In this document: positions 36,404 through 48,471 of the stretch, piece after piece | Numbering within the stretch: the stretch's first letter is position 1 | Layout: each line of letters opens with the position of its first letter | Source: Symbiodinium kawagutii | Taxonomy: Eukaryota > Sar > Dinophyceae > Suessiales > Symbiodiniaceae | Assembly: GCA_009767595.1 (NCBI GenBank) | Contig: VSDK01013692.1 | Span: forward strand, 174,332-238,331 | Length of the DNA stretch: 64,000 nt | Direction: 5' to 3' | Translations under genes and position numbers: made by a program | The notes under the pieces: generated by a model | Told to the model about the DNA's origin: nothing | The model's database searches: none | What the model saw: the letters and a program-made list of their open reading frames with translations, nothing else

Positions 36404-37289
36404 AAGCCTCCAGTTTGTGGGACTGCATCCAAGGACCCTTAGAGCTTACCGAACTGCCTTAGACCGCTTTTGCGGTTTGTCAAAAAAGAAAGAGCTGAAC
36501 ATCCGCAATGCACGAAAGCTAGACCGCCGAATTTCTGAATTCATCGACTTGTCCTACCAGGAAGGGGAGCCTATGTCGTATGCAGGCCACCTCCTGTCAG
36601 CTGTAAAGAGATTTCACCCCACGCTCCGAATGCAGCTGCCTATCAGTAGTCAATACTACCGCAACTGGCAGCGCAGTTACCAGCCCACTAGGGCTGTGCC
36701 AGCAACCTGGAATTTGGTTGAAGCGCTGATGGGTGTCGCTTTCCATCGAGACCAACCTGCCTTTGCACTTTTGTTGGCAGTGGCGTTCAACTGCTTCCTT
36801 CGGACCAGCGAGTTCCTGACCCTTACCCACAAACATGTGGTGTTTCATCCTCAAAACAGAGCGTTGAGTGTCGTGCTCCCCGGGTCAAAAACTTCACATG
36901 GGAACCCGCAAGTGTTGCTGGTCACCGATGGCCCTTTGATAGCGTTAGCAAGGCGTTTTCTTCGGCCTGGTTCATCCAGGCTTATTTACCCTCATGGTGC
37001 TCATCGTTTTCGGCAGCTTTTTGCCTCCTGCTTGGTGGAGCTTGGCTTTGGTCCTAGTGACTATGCTCCCTACTGTCTTCGCAGAAGGGGTGCTACCTGG
37101 TTTTTCCAGGGTTCGCTGAGCTACGATGCCACCATTGCTAGAGGCCGTTGGGCCTGTGTTCGCACAGCCCGGCAGTACATCGACGAGGGCACCATGCAGC
37201 TAGCGCACGTGGCCTGGACTCGAACGCAAAGACGTTTGGTCAAGCACTGGCAAGGAGTCTGCCGTGAATATCGGCTACGCCAGAGGTGA
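36384..37289 (+). CDS. Tyrosine recombinase of the DIRS/Ngaro-like element
   Basis: 301 aa from the ATG at 36,384, overlapping the end of the RNase H frame by 20 bp in another frame, as is common in this class. An N-terminal core-binding region (TLRAYRTALDRFCGL, YAGHLLSAVKRFHP) precedes the catalytic domain. The first Arg is in CFLRTSEFLTL, the second in YCLRRRGATWFF, and the Tyr nucleophile in GRWACVRTARQYIDEG. These fit phage-integrase-type enzymes. It would recombine the circular DNA copy into the genome. Intact, unlike the upstream RT region. Confidence 0.75.
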   Translation: MRRRHRRSLQFVGLHPRTLRAYRTALDRFCGLSKKKELNIRNARKLDRRISEFIDLSYQEGEPMSYAGHLLSAVKRFHPTLRMQLPISSQYYRNWQRSYQPTRAVPATWNLVEALMGVAFHRDQPAFALLLAVAFNCFLRTSEFLTLTHKHVVFHPQNRALSVVLPGSKTSHGNPQVLLVTDGPLIALARRFLRPGSSRLIYPHGAHRFRQLFASCLVELGFGPSDYAPYCLRRRGATWFFQGSLSYDATIARGRWACVRTARQYIDEGTMQLAHVAWTRTQRRLVKHWQGVCREYRLRQR

Positions 37290-37322
37290 AAAAGAGTGGC
37301 TTCTTGAGGCTTTGGGGTTAAC

Positions 37323-37536
37323 TGAGGGTTTGTTCTTGTTTCCTTTTTCTTTTTCCTTTTAAGGGTTGGATTGTTGAGGCTCTTGAGCCGAAGTACTTCC
37401 CTCTTAAGGGTTTGATGTTTCACACCCGTACCAACCTCGGTTGTGTGGCTTTGGTCTTTACCTGTGCCTCCGGGTTAATTGGTGTTTATTTGCATGTGTA
37501 AAGCTTCTGTTCTGTGTAAATGAATTAAGATGGCTG
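37323..37536 (+). repeat. 3' terminal repeat R2 of the retrotransposon
   Basis: 214 bp matching 31,301-31,607 with one rather than two copies of the internal ~93-bp unit. It ends AATTAAGATGGCTG, after which the sequence differs from that following R1. Confidence 0.85.
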
Positions 37537-38045
37537 ACGAGCCTCAATCTAGCAACTTTGGGGCATTCCTGGAAAAGATGCCTCTGTTAGCGTTAGGGAA
37601 GTGAGACATATATATATATACATATTTTTTGTATATGTACATTATAATCGTTGCCCATGCTCATTCAAGCAATTCCACTAGTAGTTGAAGTTGGCTATGA
37701 CATGGTTATAACTTTCAACCTTGGTTAGTCACAGTACACCCCTATCCAAACAACCCTTCGTCATGAGAATTCACCAGCCAAACAAGGATCTTTGGACAAT
37801 GCTCAAGTGGCGTTCCCAAAGAAAATTCCGTGGGCCTAGCGGCAAGGCCTAAGCCTTACTGGATGAGCCGCCTAGTCACAAATGGTTGGTTTCCTGGCGC
37901 ACTCAAACTTTTTGGACGGCCTACATATGTGGAATTCAGGGATGTGTCCCGATAGGTCACAGTCAATTGATGGTTAATGGTTGATGAATGGTTGATGAAT
38001 GGCTAGTGAATGGTTAATCAATGGTTAATGAATTGTTAATGATTG
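37537..38045. other. Host spacer, no gene
   Basis: Contains a TA-rich stretch (37,608-37,640) and ATGGTTGATGA-type degenerate repeats (37,970-38,045). No ORF supported. Confidence 0.6.
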
Positions 38046-38335
38046 GTTCATGGGTGGTTCATGAACAGTTAAATGGTGGTTCCATGGATGTGTCACAAAA
38101 TTCAAGACCCAGCGAATCAGGTAACAAATCATGGTTCTGTTAACCTCCGGTCATCCCGGACAGAGGAAAACCCAAGACAATTGACAGTAGACCATTGCTT
38201 TGAGTCCGGTAAAATATTTGAGGCATGCTTGAGATTGTTTGTCGTCTCAATCCTGGACGACATGGTGAAACTGGTCGCCCCACCAATTCTAGGAAAGTTT
38301 TCAATGAATATTGATCCAGATGGACAATCGTAGAG

Positions 38336-38722
38336 AGAAGAAAGAGAGAGAGAGAGAGAGAGAGAGGGAGGGAGAGGGAGGGAGAAGAGAGAGAGAAGAG
38401 CGAGAGAAGAGAGAGAGAGAGGAGGAGAGAGAGAGAGAGAAGAGAGAGAAGAGAGAGAGAGAGAGAGAAGAGAGAGAAGAGACAGAAAAGAGAGAGAAGA
38501 GAGAGAAAAAACAGAGAGAGAGAGAGAGAAGCGAGAGAAGAGAAAGAGAAGAGAGAGAGAGAGAGAGAAGAGAGAGGGAGAAGAGAGAGGGAGAGAGAAG
38601 AGAGGAAGAGAGAGAAGAAGGAGAAGAGAGAGAGAGAAGAGAGAGAAGAGAGAGAAGAGAGACAAGAGAGACAAGAGAGACAAGAGAGACAAGAGAGACA
38701 AGAGAGACAAGAGATAGAAGAG
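38336..38722. repeat. (GA)n-rich microsatellite
   Basis: About 390 bp of GAGAGA, AGAGAA and GACAAGAGA units. All long frames through it (poly Arg-Glu or Leu-Ser) are artefacts. Confidence 0.95.
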
Positions 38723-38833
38723 AGAACCGCAATGCGTTGACTCAAACAAAGACAAACCGGGAACAAATGACATTTTTAGCCTTACAATTTCCATGGCAAC
38801 AATAACTTTGTTACCACCACGCATATAGCATCT

Positions 38834-38925
38834 GGACCTGTTGCCCACTGGATGAGGCGTTGTCCTTCAGAGTCATCTTGACTTGAAGTCACAAGTGATT
38901 TGAGGGTTTGAGTCCCTCCAGGTCC
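38834..38925 (+). tRNA. tRNA-like sequence, repeat-borne, copy 1
   Basis: 92 nt. The acceptor arms pair perfectly, GGACCTG / CAGGTCC. An A-box-like D arm (TTGCCCACTGGATGAGGC) with a GCC/GGC stem and a B-box-like T arm (GAGGG TTTGAGT CCCTC) are present. A T run at 38,934-38,941 would terminate RNA polymerase III. The anticodon region is longer than normal. A TTGT/ACAA stem is possible if ~19 nt are an intron. The anticodon cannot be read safely, though an arginine-type origin is possible. The second copy in the same repeat context argues for a tRNA-derived mobile sequence rather than a working gene. Confidence 0.45.
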
Positions 38926-39040
38926 GCTTTATATTTTTTTTCTCTTAAGATTGCTTTTGAATGAAAGAATAGATGAAAAACCTTCTTGCTGACACTTTTG
39001 TCTATGTGCAATTGTTCGCCTCTCCAAAGTTCAGCAATGC

Positions 39041-39051
39041 TTCTTCTCTCT

Positions 39052-39090
<39 letters not shown>

Positions 39091-39113
39091 ACCTTCTTCT
39101 CTCTTTTCTGGGC
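39041..39113. repeat. (CT)n-rich tract
   Basis: CT-rich microsatellite on the plus strand, the complement of the nearby GA tract. Confidence 0.9.
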
Positions 39114-40689
39114 CAAAGATTTCGAACACTTCTGCGATGTTGCGACGCGGGAACAAAGTGGACATTTGCCAGCTTGAGCAACTGTTTTCATTCGTGCGAA
39201 ATCCCGACCTCGCTCAGTTTAAACGCAATAGGGACTGGATAACGTCATTTTGGAGTATCTCGCTCAATTATACTCATACTGGAGAAGTTATATGGGTACT
39301 AACATAAACACATCTCGTTCTGTCAGGCGGACCCATCTCGTTCACCAGCTAACTATGGATGAGAGGGAATAAAATAGTGCAAGCCCCTTGCTTGGAATGA
39401 ATTGCGCAAATAAAAGTCGTTGCTCAGTTGTTTGCTATAATGCAGATTCATTACTGACGCTGCATGTTGGTCAACAATGGCGAAACAATCGAGATATACC
39501 CACCAACTGCCCTGACCTCATCTACAACTGACTCGGCAACTCTTTGCTGTGGGCTCGAACAATTTCCGCAATCTGATTGGAGAACATCATCACTTTGGAC
39601 TGCAGAACCTGCAAAACTCGGAGGAGATTGATGACAAAGGGAGGAGCACAGCTGATCAAACACGTGAAGCACCAAATGATCAAGTCCAAAATATGTTTTT
39701 TCTGTTCGTGGATATCACCAGGTGGGGGACTTCCGTGACAAGGAGTAGCGATTCATCAGCCGTAGTCACTACTTTTGCGATTGCCTCATACATATTCTGT
39801 GGCCTGCCTCCATACAGCATGGCATTGTGATGGGTGCATCCGCCGCGTTTTTGGACATCGCGTGCACCCACACCGCATTGATTCTGCGTCCAGCTTCTGA
39901 CGGTCACATGCAGTTACAATGGGGAAACCAGAAATCACACCTCATGTGACCCAACAACCTTATGTTATAATCCAGACTCTCACGACCAACTTTTCTCAAT
40001 GCCGGTGATGCTCACCCCATAGACCACTCATCTCTCGCCGGAAAACATATCGGACTTTGCAAAACATTGAGCAGCTCGGTTTACTCGTGCGGATCTTATC
40101 TGGTTGGTGGCTAAAACCCCTATTTAAAAATTTGTCAACCAACCAATCATTTGTAAATACTAGGGAAAAGACAAAATGTTTAAAACCGCCAGTCAGTTAT
40201 GCTCGTGGATCGGCCCCACAATCACCTTGTCACAGCTTCCGCACCACACCTCCGTGGCCGTACTGAAGTCACGCACCCGCATCACTCCAACGATGCATCT
40301 GGGAGGTGGCTGGTGCAACACGCTGGTGCCATGTTCCCGTTCTTGGGGAACTTGGTGCACAAGATGGGAACATACTATTGTTGATGGATATCTGCAACAT
40401 CAATGATTCTACGGCACAAGATGCAATTGGCATCTAGTAGCACCATCATCCATATCATCATTGTGATGTTGTCAACATGATACGTACTTTGTTCTTACCT
40501 CTGCTACAACCTTGAGGGCTTCTTCGGATTCCGAGATGGAAGGATGTATCTGACTGATAAACAGAAAAAAAGGTTTGGACACGTGGTGATATATGTTTCA
40601 TGTCATCGAAATCTGTTTATGGATGTGGGCCAAAAAGGGCCACTCTGATAATCTTTAGGATTCGATCGAGAAGGGTATGTGTACAAATT
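39114..40689. other. Host DNA without a supported gene
   Basis: Mixed-composition sequence with no ORF of recognisable homology. Copy B of MITE family 3 lies at 40,101-40,195. A few AG- or GT-bounded GC-rich islands are seen (around 39,840-39,900). Confidence 0.5.
40101..40195. mobile_element. MITE family 3, copy B
   Basis: Starts TGGTTGGTGGCTAAAACCCC and ends TTTAAAACCGCCAGTCAG. Shares GTCAACCAACCAA and the GGGAAAA-ACAAAATG core with the copies at 26,330 and 46,214. Confidence 0.45.
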
Positions 40690-40799
40690 GGTGTTTCTCA
40701 AAATAGGGGCACCCCTACATCATCCAATATTAGTCACTTATAGTAATCAATACACATAAATACCATAACTTTGGGGTCTCCCTAGTTTAAGAAACCACC
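40690..40799. mobile_element. MITE family 2, copy B
   Basis: Starts GGTGTTTCTCAAAATAGGGG and ends CTAGTTTAAGAAACCACC. The interior CATCATCCAATATTAGTCA resembles copies A and E. Confidence 0.65.
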
Positions 40800-40977
40800 A
40801 AATGTACAAGCCCAAAAGTATGCGCGTATGACCTCCCGGGTGGCTGTCAGTCCCATCAGGGGGCGCAGTTGCAAGGAATTGCACACCGGTCACTCCTCCC
40901 AACCAATCCATGCCCTTCATGCAAAGCTTCAATATCAAAAGCTTGCAGGTGAACATTAGTTTTGAAACCACTACAGC

Positions 40978-40978
40978 C

Positions 40979-41013
<35 letters not shown>

Positions 41014-41097
41014 CCACAACAACCACAACAACCACAACCACAACCACAACCACAACCACAACCACAACCACAACCACAACCACAACACCAACAACGA
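40978..41097. repeat. (CAA)n / (CAACCA)n microsatellite
   Basis: About 12 CAA units pass into CAACCA hexamers. Frames give poly-Asn, poly-Thr or poly-Val artefacts. Confidence 0.95.
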
Positions 41098-41397
41098 GAA
41101 AAGACAAAGAAGAACATGAACAAGAAGAACAACAGCGACAATGCGCAGATATCAATCCACAAGCAAACTGCCAGGTGCCACGTTGCACCCCATCAACGCC
41201 TCGACCTATCTGGCCTTTGGGCTCCCAGGCTCACACTTGCGCCCTGGAACCATTGCATTGACACCAGCTGAGTCGGAGCCGCTCATGTTCTTGCCTACAT
41301 CGGCTGTGTGACAAACCGTCAGGTGGTGAACAGCAGAAACCTCCTTCGGTAAATTGATTGCTGGGAAAAAAGTGTGCAACCACCAACGGCAAAATGG

Positions 41398-41501
41398 GGG
41401 TGTCTCATAAAAGGGCTACCCCAAAATGCTTGGTTTATTACTGTAAATGGTTGATAAACTGGATGATGACTAGGGGGTCCCCTATGACTTGAGAAACACC
41501 C
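41398..41501. mobile_element. MITE family 2, copy C
   Basis: Starts GGGTGTCTCATAAAAGGGC and ends CTATGACTTGAGAAACACCC, with the interior TTGGTTTATTACTGTAAATG also seen in copy D. Confidence 0.65.
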
Positions 41502-44500
41502 AAAGGGGTTGTCCAATGGCTGATTCATCGCATACGCAGGCGCCAGTGGATTTCGGTGGATTTCGCCAGTTACGATGCTTGGACCTGCCCTAGCGCCGAC
41601 AGGTGAAGATGGAACGTCATGACGTAAGGCCCAAGGAAAATACCAGCTATCTGATGAATCCAGTGCGTTTATATCTTTATGGATACCATGATTACGATAT
41701 TCGTTGTTTATTAGAGCATCGTTACCTGTGATTCGGAGGCTACCGGCAATCCCTCAAGATGAGAGGAACACCAGGATTTCTCGGCACAAACAAGCCTTGA
41801 AGACCAGTTGGTACACCCAACTCCTTGCTTATCATTCCTTATTGAGCATGACTAATCATCAACCAACCACCATTACCACAAACATCATAGTTCGTATATC
41901 GAAAATTTGGGTGGCTACCCTCCGTATTAATTTTTGTTAGCTGCCATCAAGCGACATCAAACATCATTAAACATCATTGACCATCACTAAACAGCTTGTT
42001 CATTAACCATCATTAACCATCATTGGTCATCATCAAACATGTTCGCTGCAACCCCTAGGTTTGCCCGGGGCCGACGGGTACGTTTCCCTACGTTCAAATT
42101 CCTGCGCAGGGCCGCTGTTTTTGAACTTCTAGGTGGTAAACCTAAACAACAAACCCAAAACCCTAAACCCTAAAACCTAAAACACTAAACCCTAAAACCA
42201 TAAACCCTAAAACCTTAAACCCTAAAGCCTAAAGTCCTAAACCACAAATCACTGCGTATTGCCAGTGGTTTTGCAACTTCTCTAAGCCATCTTGACTTTG
42301 CACAACGTCCTCCACTGCAGAGTGGCATTTTGTCTCTGGGCGAACCAGGGGGTTGCGGGGAACATGTTTAAACCAAACTAGGATGTTTAAACATGGTTTT
42401 GACCATCAAACATTGGTTAATCATCATTAACCATCATTAAACATCATTAAGCATCTTCAGCAGCCATTGACCATCACTAACCAGCTTGTTCAGCAGCATG
42501 AAGCAGCCTTAATCATCACCCATCACCCAGCACTCTCTTGCGGCTGGCACCGATGATGTCTGCTCCGGCTTCGCCGAAGCCCAATGCCAGCAAGGAACCG
42601 AGCCTTTGAAGAGGCCGGCCCCCGGTGGGTCGGTGGCTGGTGGACCACCGGAGAAACCAGCCACAGCTGATAGGGAAGATCCAGCACCAGAGAGGAATAC
42701 GACTTGGTGGCCTTGAACCACCCATGGTTCACTAGTGGTTGCGCGGTCTCAGCGGTGCACCCCCAGCTGCAGATGGTTCACTCGTGGTTAAGAATGATTC
42801 ATAATGGTCGTAGTTATAATGGTTGATAATGATCATGATCTGGTCACTAGTTGACTAACACCAACCAGAATATTAGTTGATAGACCATTGACTATAATCA
42901 TTAATCATTAACTAACCATTAACCAACCAGAGATGAATATTGTCCACAATAACTATATATGACAAATATACCCCTGGTGGACAGAGGTAAGATCCAGCCA
43001 CGAGAAGAAAAATGTGCCTCTGTGCCATCCCACGAAAAAGGAGACTTTCAATTGGAAATACATACCTGTTCTTGGGCTACACCCTTTTGATCAACCCCAA
43101 ACGATTGCTTCCTGAAATAGACCCGTGCTGAGAGTTTAAGCTAGTTATAACTTTGTGTGTGTGTGTGTTGGATATTCACCACACATCACCGCTCATTGTC
43201 ATCCCAATTGCAATGGTCAACAGCTCGAGCCACGAAAACTATGACCACCACAGCGACAACCACTAGAACGCCAAGGACACAAGACGACAAAGTCCTATGA
43301 CAAGGTGATAGTGGTGGGGAGGCCTCTTTTGAGAGATCAAACTTAGCATCATGAATTTCACATGGGTAATATCCTTATCACAGGCCAAGGGACTGTCGGA
43401 TCAAAATCCTATCAATGGGAGTCCCACTTTCCTCTTAGATCTTCACCATGCAGGAGAATGGCGTCTTCACCACCAGAAATCAGGGCCGAGGCACTTGATG
43501 ATGGTCTTCTCCAAAATCACCGTTTCCATCACCTCATTTCTGGATCTTGGCGAACATAATTTCGAGATCTCCTGCATCGCGTGCGGAAAGCAGTCATGGT
43601 CATCTTCTGGAGTTTGATGTAACGCAACGGGAAAAACAGGAAGGCCCTGGAAGGATTCCCCGAGGAAAGCCTACTTCCTTCCCATGAAAATGTATTTTCC
43701 AAAAGTCGGGTGCGGAGAAGACTGGCTCGAAGCTGCTTTGAATTAGTTGCTGGCTCCTCTGACATCACTGACCTCTCACTTTGGAATCGGTTGTGTTTCA
43801 TGGCTTCTACTGTGCTAGCTGCTAGTATCGACCAAGGTCAGAAAAGAGGCTGGTAAGACTGACCTTCGATGTCAATCAGCAATGGCTTTGCCTCCAATGA
43901 CTTGCTTTTTTCCAAGACAAACTCCAGAGAGCTCGCGAGCAACAAACATGTTTCGCCACCAGAAGTCATGGTCGAGATCCTCAAGCCTTTAGACACAGAG
44001 TGACAGCCTAGCGCTTCTCTTCTGGAAATCGGGCTGGTAAATCCATGGAAATCCCCGGCTGGTATGAGCAACTCTTGAGAATCCTCGTTTCAGGGGGTCC
44101 TCCAACCTCTTGTGATAAAAGTTTGAAACATAATCAAATATCTAAAAAAGTTCAATCAACTTCCGCACCTTGATCCTCAACCCTTCACCGATACTGTTGC
44201 CCCAGACGGATCATTGGCCTTTTTGCCAAAAAAGGCTTGAACTTGTACAGGAAACTCGTGGTGCAAGCTGATTCTGCGTGGTTTCCTCAAGATCTTCCCA
44301 TCGACTCCCTTGATATGTCCACATCAACACGCCCATATCTCTTCACGTGTCACTTGGGATGACCTTTGATGGTAGAAACATGTATCAACCCATCACCTCT
44401 TGGTTTGTTCCCTAGGGAACTTCTCCTGGGGCTGTTCTCAACCAGGCACTCCCAGCCCGCAGCTCCATGATGATCCGATTCCAAGGCTTACTTTTCTGCC

Positions 44501-45258
44501 GTTGTAATCTCTCCTGGAGCTCCAATGATGTAATGCCGGTCATAGGACAAATATGTGTATGTAACTGTATGTAGCTTTGCATGCAGATATGTGTGTGTGT
44601 GTGTCTCTGAGCACGTAAGCAAGGATATATAAGAATAGCAAATAAGTCAAGATGTAAGAGAATGCTTTTGCGTGTCTGCACGTATGAATGTATTGCTATG
44701 TGATCGAATGCGATGGAAGTCTACACACACGCTGCATCATAAAGGAGATATACAACTTGTAACCACGTACTACCCCTACTACCAAGTATGATAAGTCAAC
44801 TGAAGCATCCAACTGGACTTGACAAGTTGACAAGTAAGATCAGCATGGATCAGCTGTAAAGGATCCACTGCTTCGAGCACAGGTATGGTCCCTCAGGAAC
44901 CTGCCATCCCTACAAGACGGGGGCAATTCGCCTTGCCTTCGCGATCTCTTCTGCTTTGAATTCATCGTCAGCCTGGAAGGATGTTGCGGGTCTCCAGAGA
45001 TCCCTTCCATGTCAAACCCCGACCCCTGAAAATGCGTAGGTTCCAGGTGCAGGGTCTGGTGTTAGAAGGAAAAAATTGCGTGCTTTGTTTCTCAGGGGCA
45101 AAGAAAACACCAGAACCGCCGTGTTTCTATCTTTGGCGCTCACCATGACCTTCGAATTCATGCCGTGGACACTCCGAACGGGAACGACCAAAGTGGAGTA
45201 GGCCAGGCATGCACTTATCATTGTCAAGGATAGTGATGGTTCATCTTGATGATTAAAA
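41502..45258. other. Host DNA without a supported gene
   Basis: ACCATCATTAA-type degenerate repeats (41,940-42,050 and 42,410-42,480), a telomere-like block, a GC-rich island at 42,530-42,715 open in one plus frame for ~60 codons without recognisable similarity, and otherwise featureless spacer. Confidence 0.5.
42119..42245. repeat. Interstitial telomere-like CCCTAAA repeats
   Basis: About fifteen degenerate units (CCCTAAA, CCTAAAA, CCATAAA) matching the TTTAGGG telomere type of plants and dinoflagellates. Confidence 0.8.
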
Positions 45259-45522
45259 ATGGTTGATAACTTCGGAGATGCTGAGCCAAAGATGATGGAG
45301 CCACAGGGTTGTCTACAGCAACCGATCTCAAGAATCACCAGCCCCACCCTCTACATCCTGATTTTCATTTCTGTTAGCTGGATGCTTCTCAGCTTCCACT
45401 GGGCTTTCCGGACCATCTTCATGGCCAAGAGGGGCTTGTCACGGATGGCCTGGGGGGGCGGTCAACTGCTGGTGCTGCTGGTGGCCTGGCCCATGTCTAC
45501 CGTTGGGATGCCACTTTTGTGA
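45259..45522 (+). other. Possible coding fragment with membrane segments
   Basis: An 87-codon frame with two hydrophobic stretches (LYILIFISVSWMLLSF and LLVLLVAWPMSTVG). The 45,345-45,520 part is GC-richer than its surroundings. It could be an exon of a membrane protein. No family recognised and splice sites are not clear. Confidence 0.2.
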
Positions 45523-46213
45523 CCCGAGCAACCGCCCAATCAGAGGACAACAGAAGGACCAGGATGAGAACAATGGCTGCATATAGCTGGTTAATGATGT
45601 TAATGGTTCATGGCGGATGAGTTCACCAACAGAACGGAGGAAAACACTCTCAGAAAAGATCGGAAAACAACGGAAAACGGTAACAGAGCCAGAGGGTCCA
45701 ACCGTACATCTGTAATATGCGCAAATGCTTTGATGTAATATGTACAGTTTGTACGAGTATTTGATGCTTTGGTTGATATTTTAGATATTCATATTCAAGT
45801 TTGCCTTTGGAGATCAAATGCAACTAGATTGAAAACGGGCAGTTGTAGTGTCATAGCCAGCGCCAAATGCAGGCTTGCAGATTTCTTGATTGTGTAGCTC
45901 TTGGAATGCTCTACCAGCTCACTGAATTGCCAAAACTGGTGGCCGCTATGGTCATGAATGCGGAAAGACATAACCATCTACAACTATGAGAGAGTTGGAT
46001 CCCCATTAATACACCACCCCAGGTTTCAACCAGATATAGCCGGTGCTGAACCATCAAATGCAGGGATATATTGACATCCCCCGTGCTCAAACATCATGCG
46101 ACCATGGCCGTGAGCTTCGTCGAGATCGGTACAACCTGAGTTGTATAGTGGGTGGTTGCACCAAACTCTCTGATGATTGTGCTGGTTAATCAACCAACCA
46201 TCAGATTCATCGA

Positions 46214-46288
46214 GAGTGGTTTTGGCGCTTCAACCAACCATCCCAAATATACGGGAAAATAGAATGTGCTCAAAACCACCAACCAACA
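46214..46288. mobile_element. MITE family 3, copy C (shorter)
   Basis: Begins GAGTGGTTTTGGCGCTTCAA and ends GCTCAAAACCACCAACCAAC. Shares the CAACCAACCAT core. Confidence 0.4.
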
Positions 46289-46480
46289 GTTACATGATAT
46301 GAGTAGTATCCGCTAATGGGGGGGCTACCGGCTGTCCGCAACCTCTACTCTCTTGGCGCGGCACCTCGATTCTGCCAATCATCTTCTCGACCTTGGCAGC
46401 GAGGTGTGCATACATCGCTTGTCCCAAAGTTGATGGTTTCCCATTCATGAAACTCTTTTTTGGGGGATGGTTTAGGGGCT

Positions 46481-46511
<31 letters not shown>

Positions 46512-46522
46512 ATATATATATA
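46481..46522. repeat. (TA)n microsatellite
   Basis: Three TA runs separated by TT. Similar TA runs occur at 50,334-50,355 and 63,022-63,039. Confidence 0.9.
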
Positions 46523-48471
46523 TCCACTTCTCCAGCCTCTGAAAGGCCTGAAACTGCTTCCAATGGCCAGGGTCTAGTTGTTCGTGTTGTTGGTTATCCA
46601 TTCTATGAGGCATCATGCAGCATCATCAAATTCATGCTGGTATTAGACCCACACTGGCAAAAATCAGATGTGTTTATCTTCAGAACGAAAGGGATTTCCC
46701 TCCTGTGATGGTTGTATTTGGAGAAAACACGACAGGTCCAAATGATTCTTTTCTTTTAGGGTCCAGGACGATGTCCAAACATGTGTTCTGCAAACCCCAA
46801 TCGCCACTGACATTGCTCCTTCCTTGGCATCCCCGGCCGGACGCAACACCAAGCGGTTGGCGTCGTTGGTGAACATGAGAGACGCAGTGACCAGCAAAAT
46901 CATCACGAAGAAGGTGTTGCTAAGTCCAAACCTGGGAACACGCTGATGTGGCGAAGAATTGCAACAATCATGCTTGAGAATGGCGGTGGATACCCATTTT
47001 TCATTCAACAAGTACTGCGACCCTATGTCCAACCCTGGAACATGCTGATGCGTGGTGTGGGGATGCTCCGTACAATGGGGAAGAAAACCGAGTGGATATG
47101 GTTGTTGCATACGTGGTTGCATTTCCCTATCCCCTGATGCTTCTGGTGTCTACCTATAGGTATGCGTTTATAAACGCAGAGAAAGACATGTATGTAGAGA
47201 CCCTGTGTGTGCGTGTTCCTGTCATGGAGATGACGAAAGATCATCACGGATTGTCCCTTGGTCCTGTCAACGTTGCTGGGATCACGCACAGCGCTGTGGT
47301 TCGATTGAAGGGGCGCATGTCGAAGTAGAAGGTCAAGTAGGGCGTTTGACCTGCAGGCCATGGTCAAAGCCAAGATTCACAGCCTTCATTGATCCTGCTA
47401 CAGTGAGGTCATGATCCTTTCACAGTGGATAATTCATACGGAGTGGTAACCCTCCCAGTTAGCTAAGTTGGGTTATAACTAGGGTAACTACCAGTTATAG
47501 ACAATACATCTTTACCTATAACCAGGGGGGTATCACACTGTACAAGGATATACCATTTCGGATAGCGACTGGAAATTGAATGTGGTTCTAACACCCGGCT
47601 TGCGCTCATACCAAATATACCATCCCAATCCCACCTAGTTTACCAGCCAAGAGAAAGAAACAGCTACCCAGATTGCTTGGCAACACCGATTAGTGCATGG
47701 TCGCATTCTGACTGGCTAGTAAGCACTGTAAATTGCAACTCCATGATTCTATTGGTTGCACACTCCTGTGCTTCTGCTGTTTGAGCTCTCTTGAGGCTTT
47801 CCCAGCAAAGCTTGTATTGATCCCAGGTTGAGAAAGGGTTGATTGCCGCGAGTAAGAAACAACTGCTGACTTGCGGGTACTCCCAAATAGCTAACTTGCA
47901 CCTAGCTCCCTGGTTGTAGTACTGGATATGCTTCATCCATTCGGGCCGCTGCAACCACCGTCACAGGTGGCTTGCCAACCAACGTGGATGACCCACAAGC
48001 CGGCAAAGTCATCGCTAATCATAATTGAGCATCAGCTCTTAAATATGGGTATCGTTGGCTCACTGTATCACCGTGTCAATTAACCGTTGCAAAATATTAT
48101 CATTAGCTATCAACCACTAAACAGTGCTATCATTGGTCATCATTGGCTATCATCAGCAACTGGCTAGCAACTAAGCTATCATCATTAACTACTATGACTA
48201 TCAACTTGTGCTAAGCAACTTAATAACCCTTCGCTCTCTTAACGGAAAGCCTGCCTTGCTGCATCAGATTCGGGGCAAAGGCCTGGAGTAGGCCAGAGGC
48301 AATAAACAGCCAGGTTGATACCATGCGCCGGCGGTGAATGATGGTGGATAATGTTTGTTGATTAAGCATCATCATGATTAATGATGGCTGACTAATGATT
48401 AATGATGGTGAATTATGGTTAATGATGGTTGGTGAATGATGGTTAATGATTGTTGATGAATGGTTAATGAG

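Larger units (their letters stand above)
31608..37536 (+). mobile_element. DIRS/Ngaro-like tyrosine-recombinase retrotransposon, near full length
   Basis: Order is gag-like ORF1, reverse transcriptase, RNase H, tyrosine recombinase, 3' repeat. That order with direct rather than inverted repeats resembles Ngaro/PAT-type elements. These integrate a circular intermediate with a tyrosine recombinase and make no target duplication. The pol region needs at least three frame changes, so this copy is probably not autonomous. The RT and RNase H style matches multicopy elements I recall from dinoflagellate genomes. Confidence 0.78.
38046..38945 (+). repeat. Composite repeat, copy 1 (with GA tract and tRNA-like segment)
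   Basis: Aligns with 48,472-49,125. A ~290-bp left part (GGTTCTGTTAACCTCCGG, then GACCCAAGACAATTGAC-like text) leads to a GA-rich microsatellite. A ~100-bp variable part follows, then a right part from GCATCTGGACCTGTTGCCCA. The two copies have ~90% visible identity in their unique parts, with microsatellites of different length. Confidence 0.8.
45523..48471. other. Host DNA without a supported gene
   Basis: Contains MITE family 3 copy C and a TA-repeat (46,481-46,522). Mixed spacer has only short unrecognisable frames. ATGGTTAATGATGG-type repeats run up to the composite repeat at 48,472. Confidence 0.5.

Noticed and set aside
38129-38848. Long frames rich in Leu-Ser or Arg-Glu
   Set aside because: Translations of the GA/CT microsatellite. 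All six frames are open there because the repeat lacks stops.
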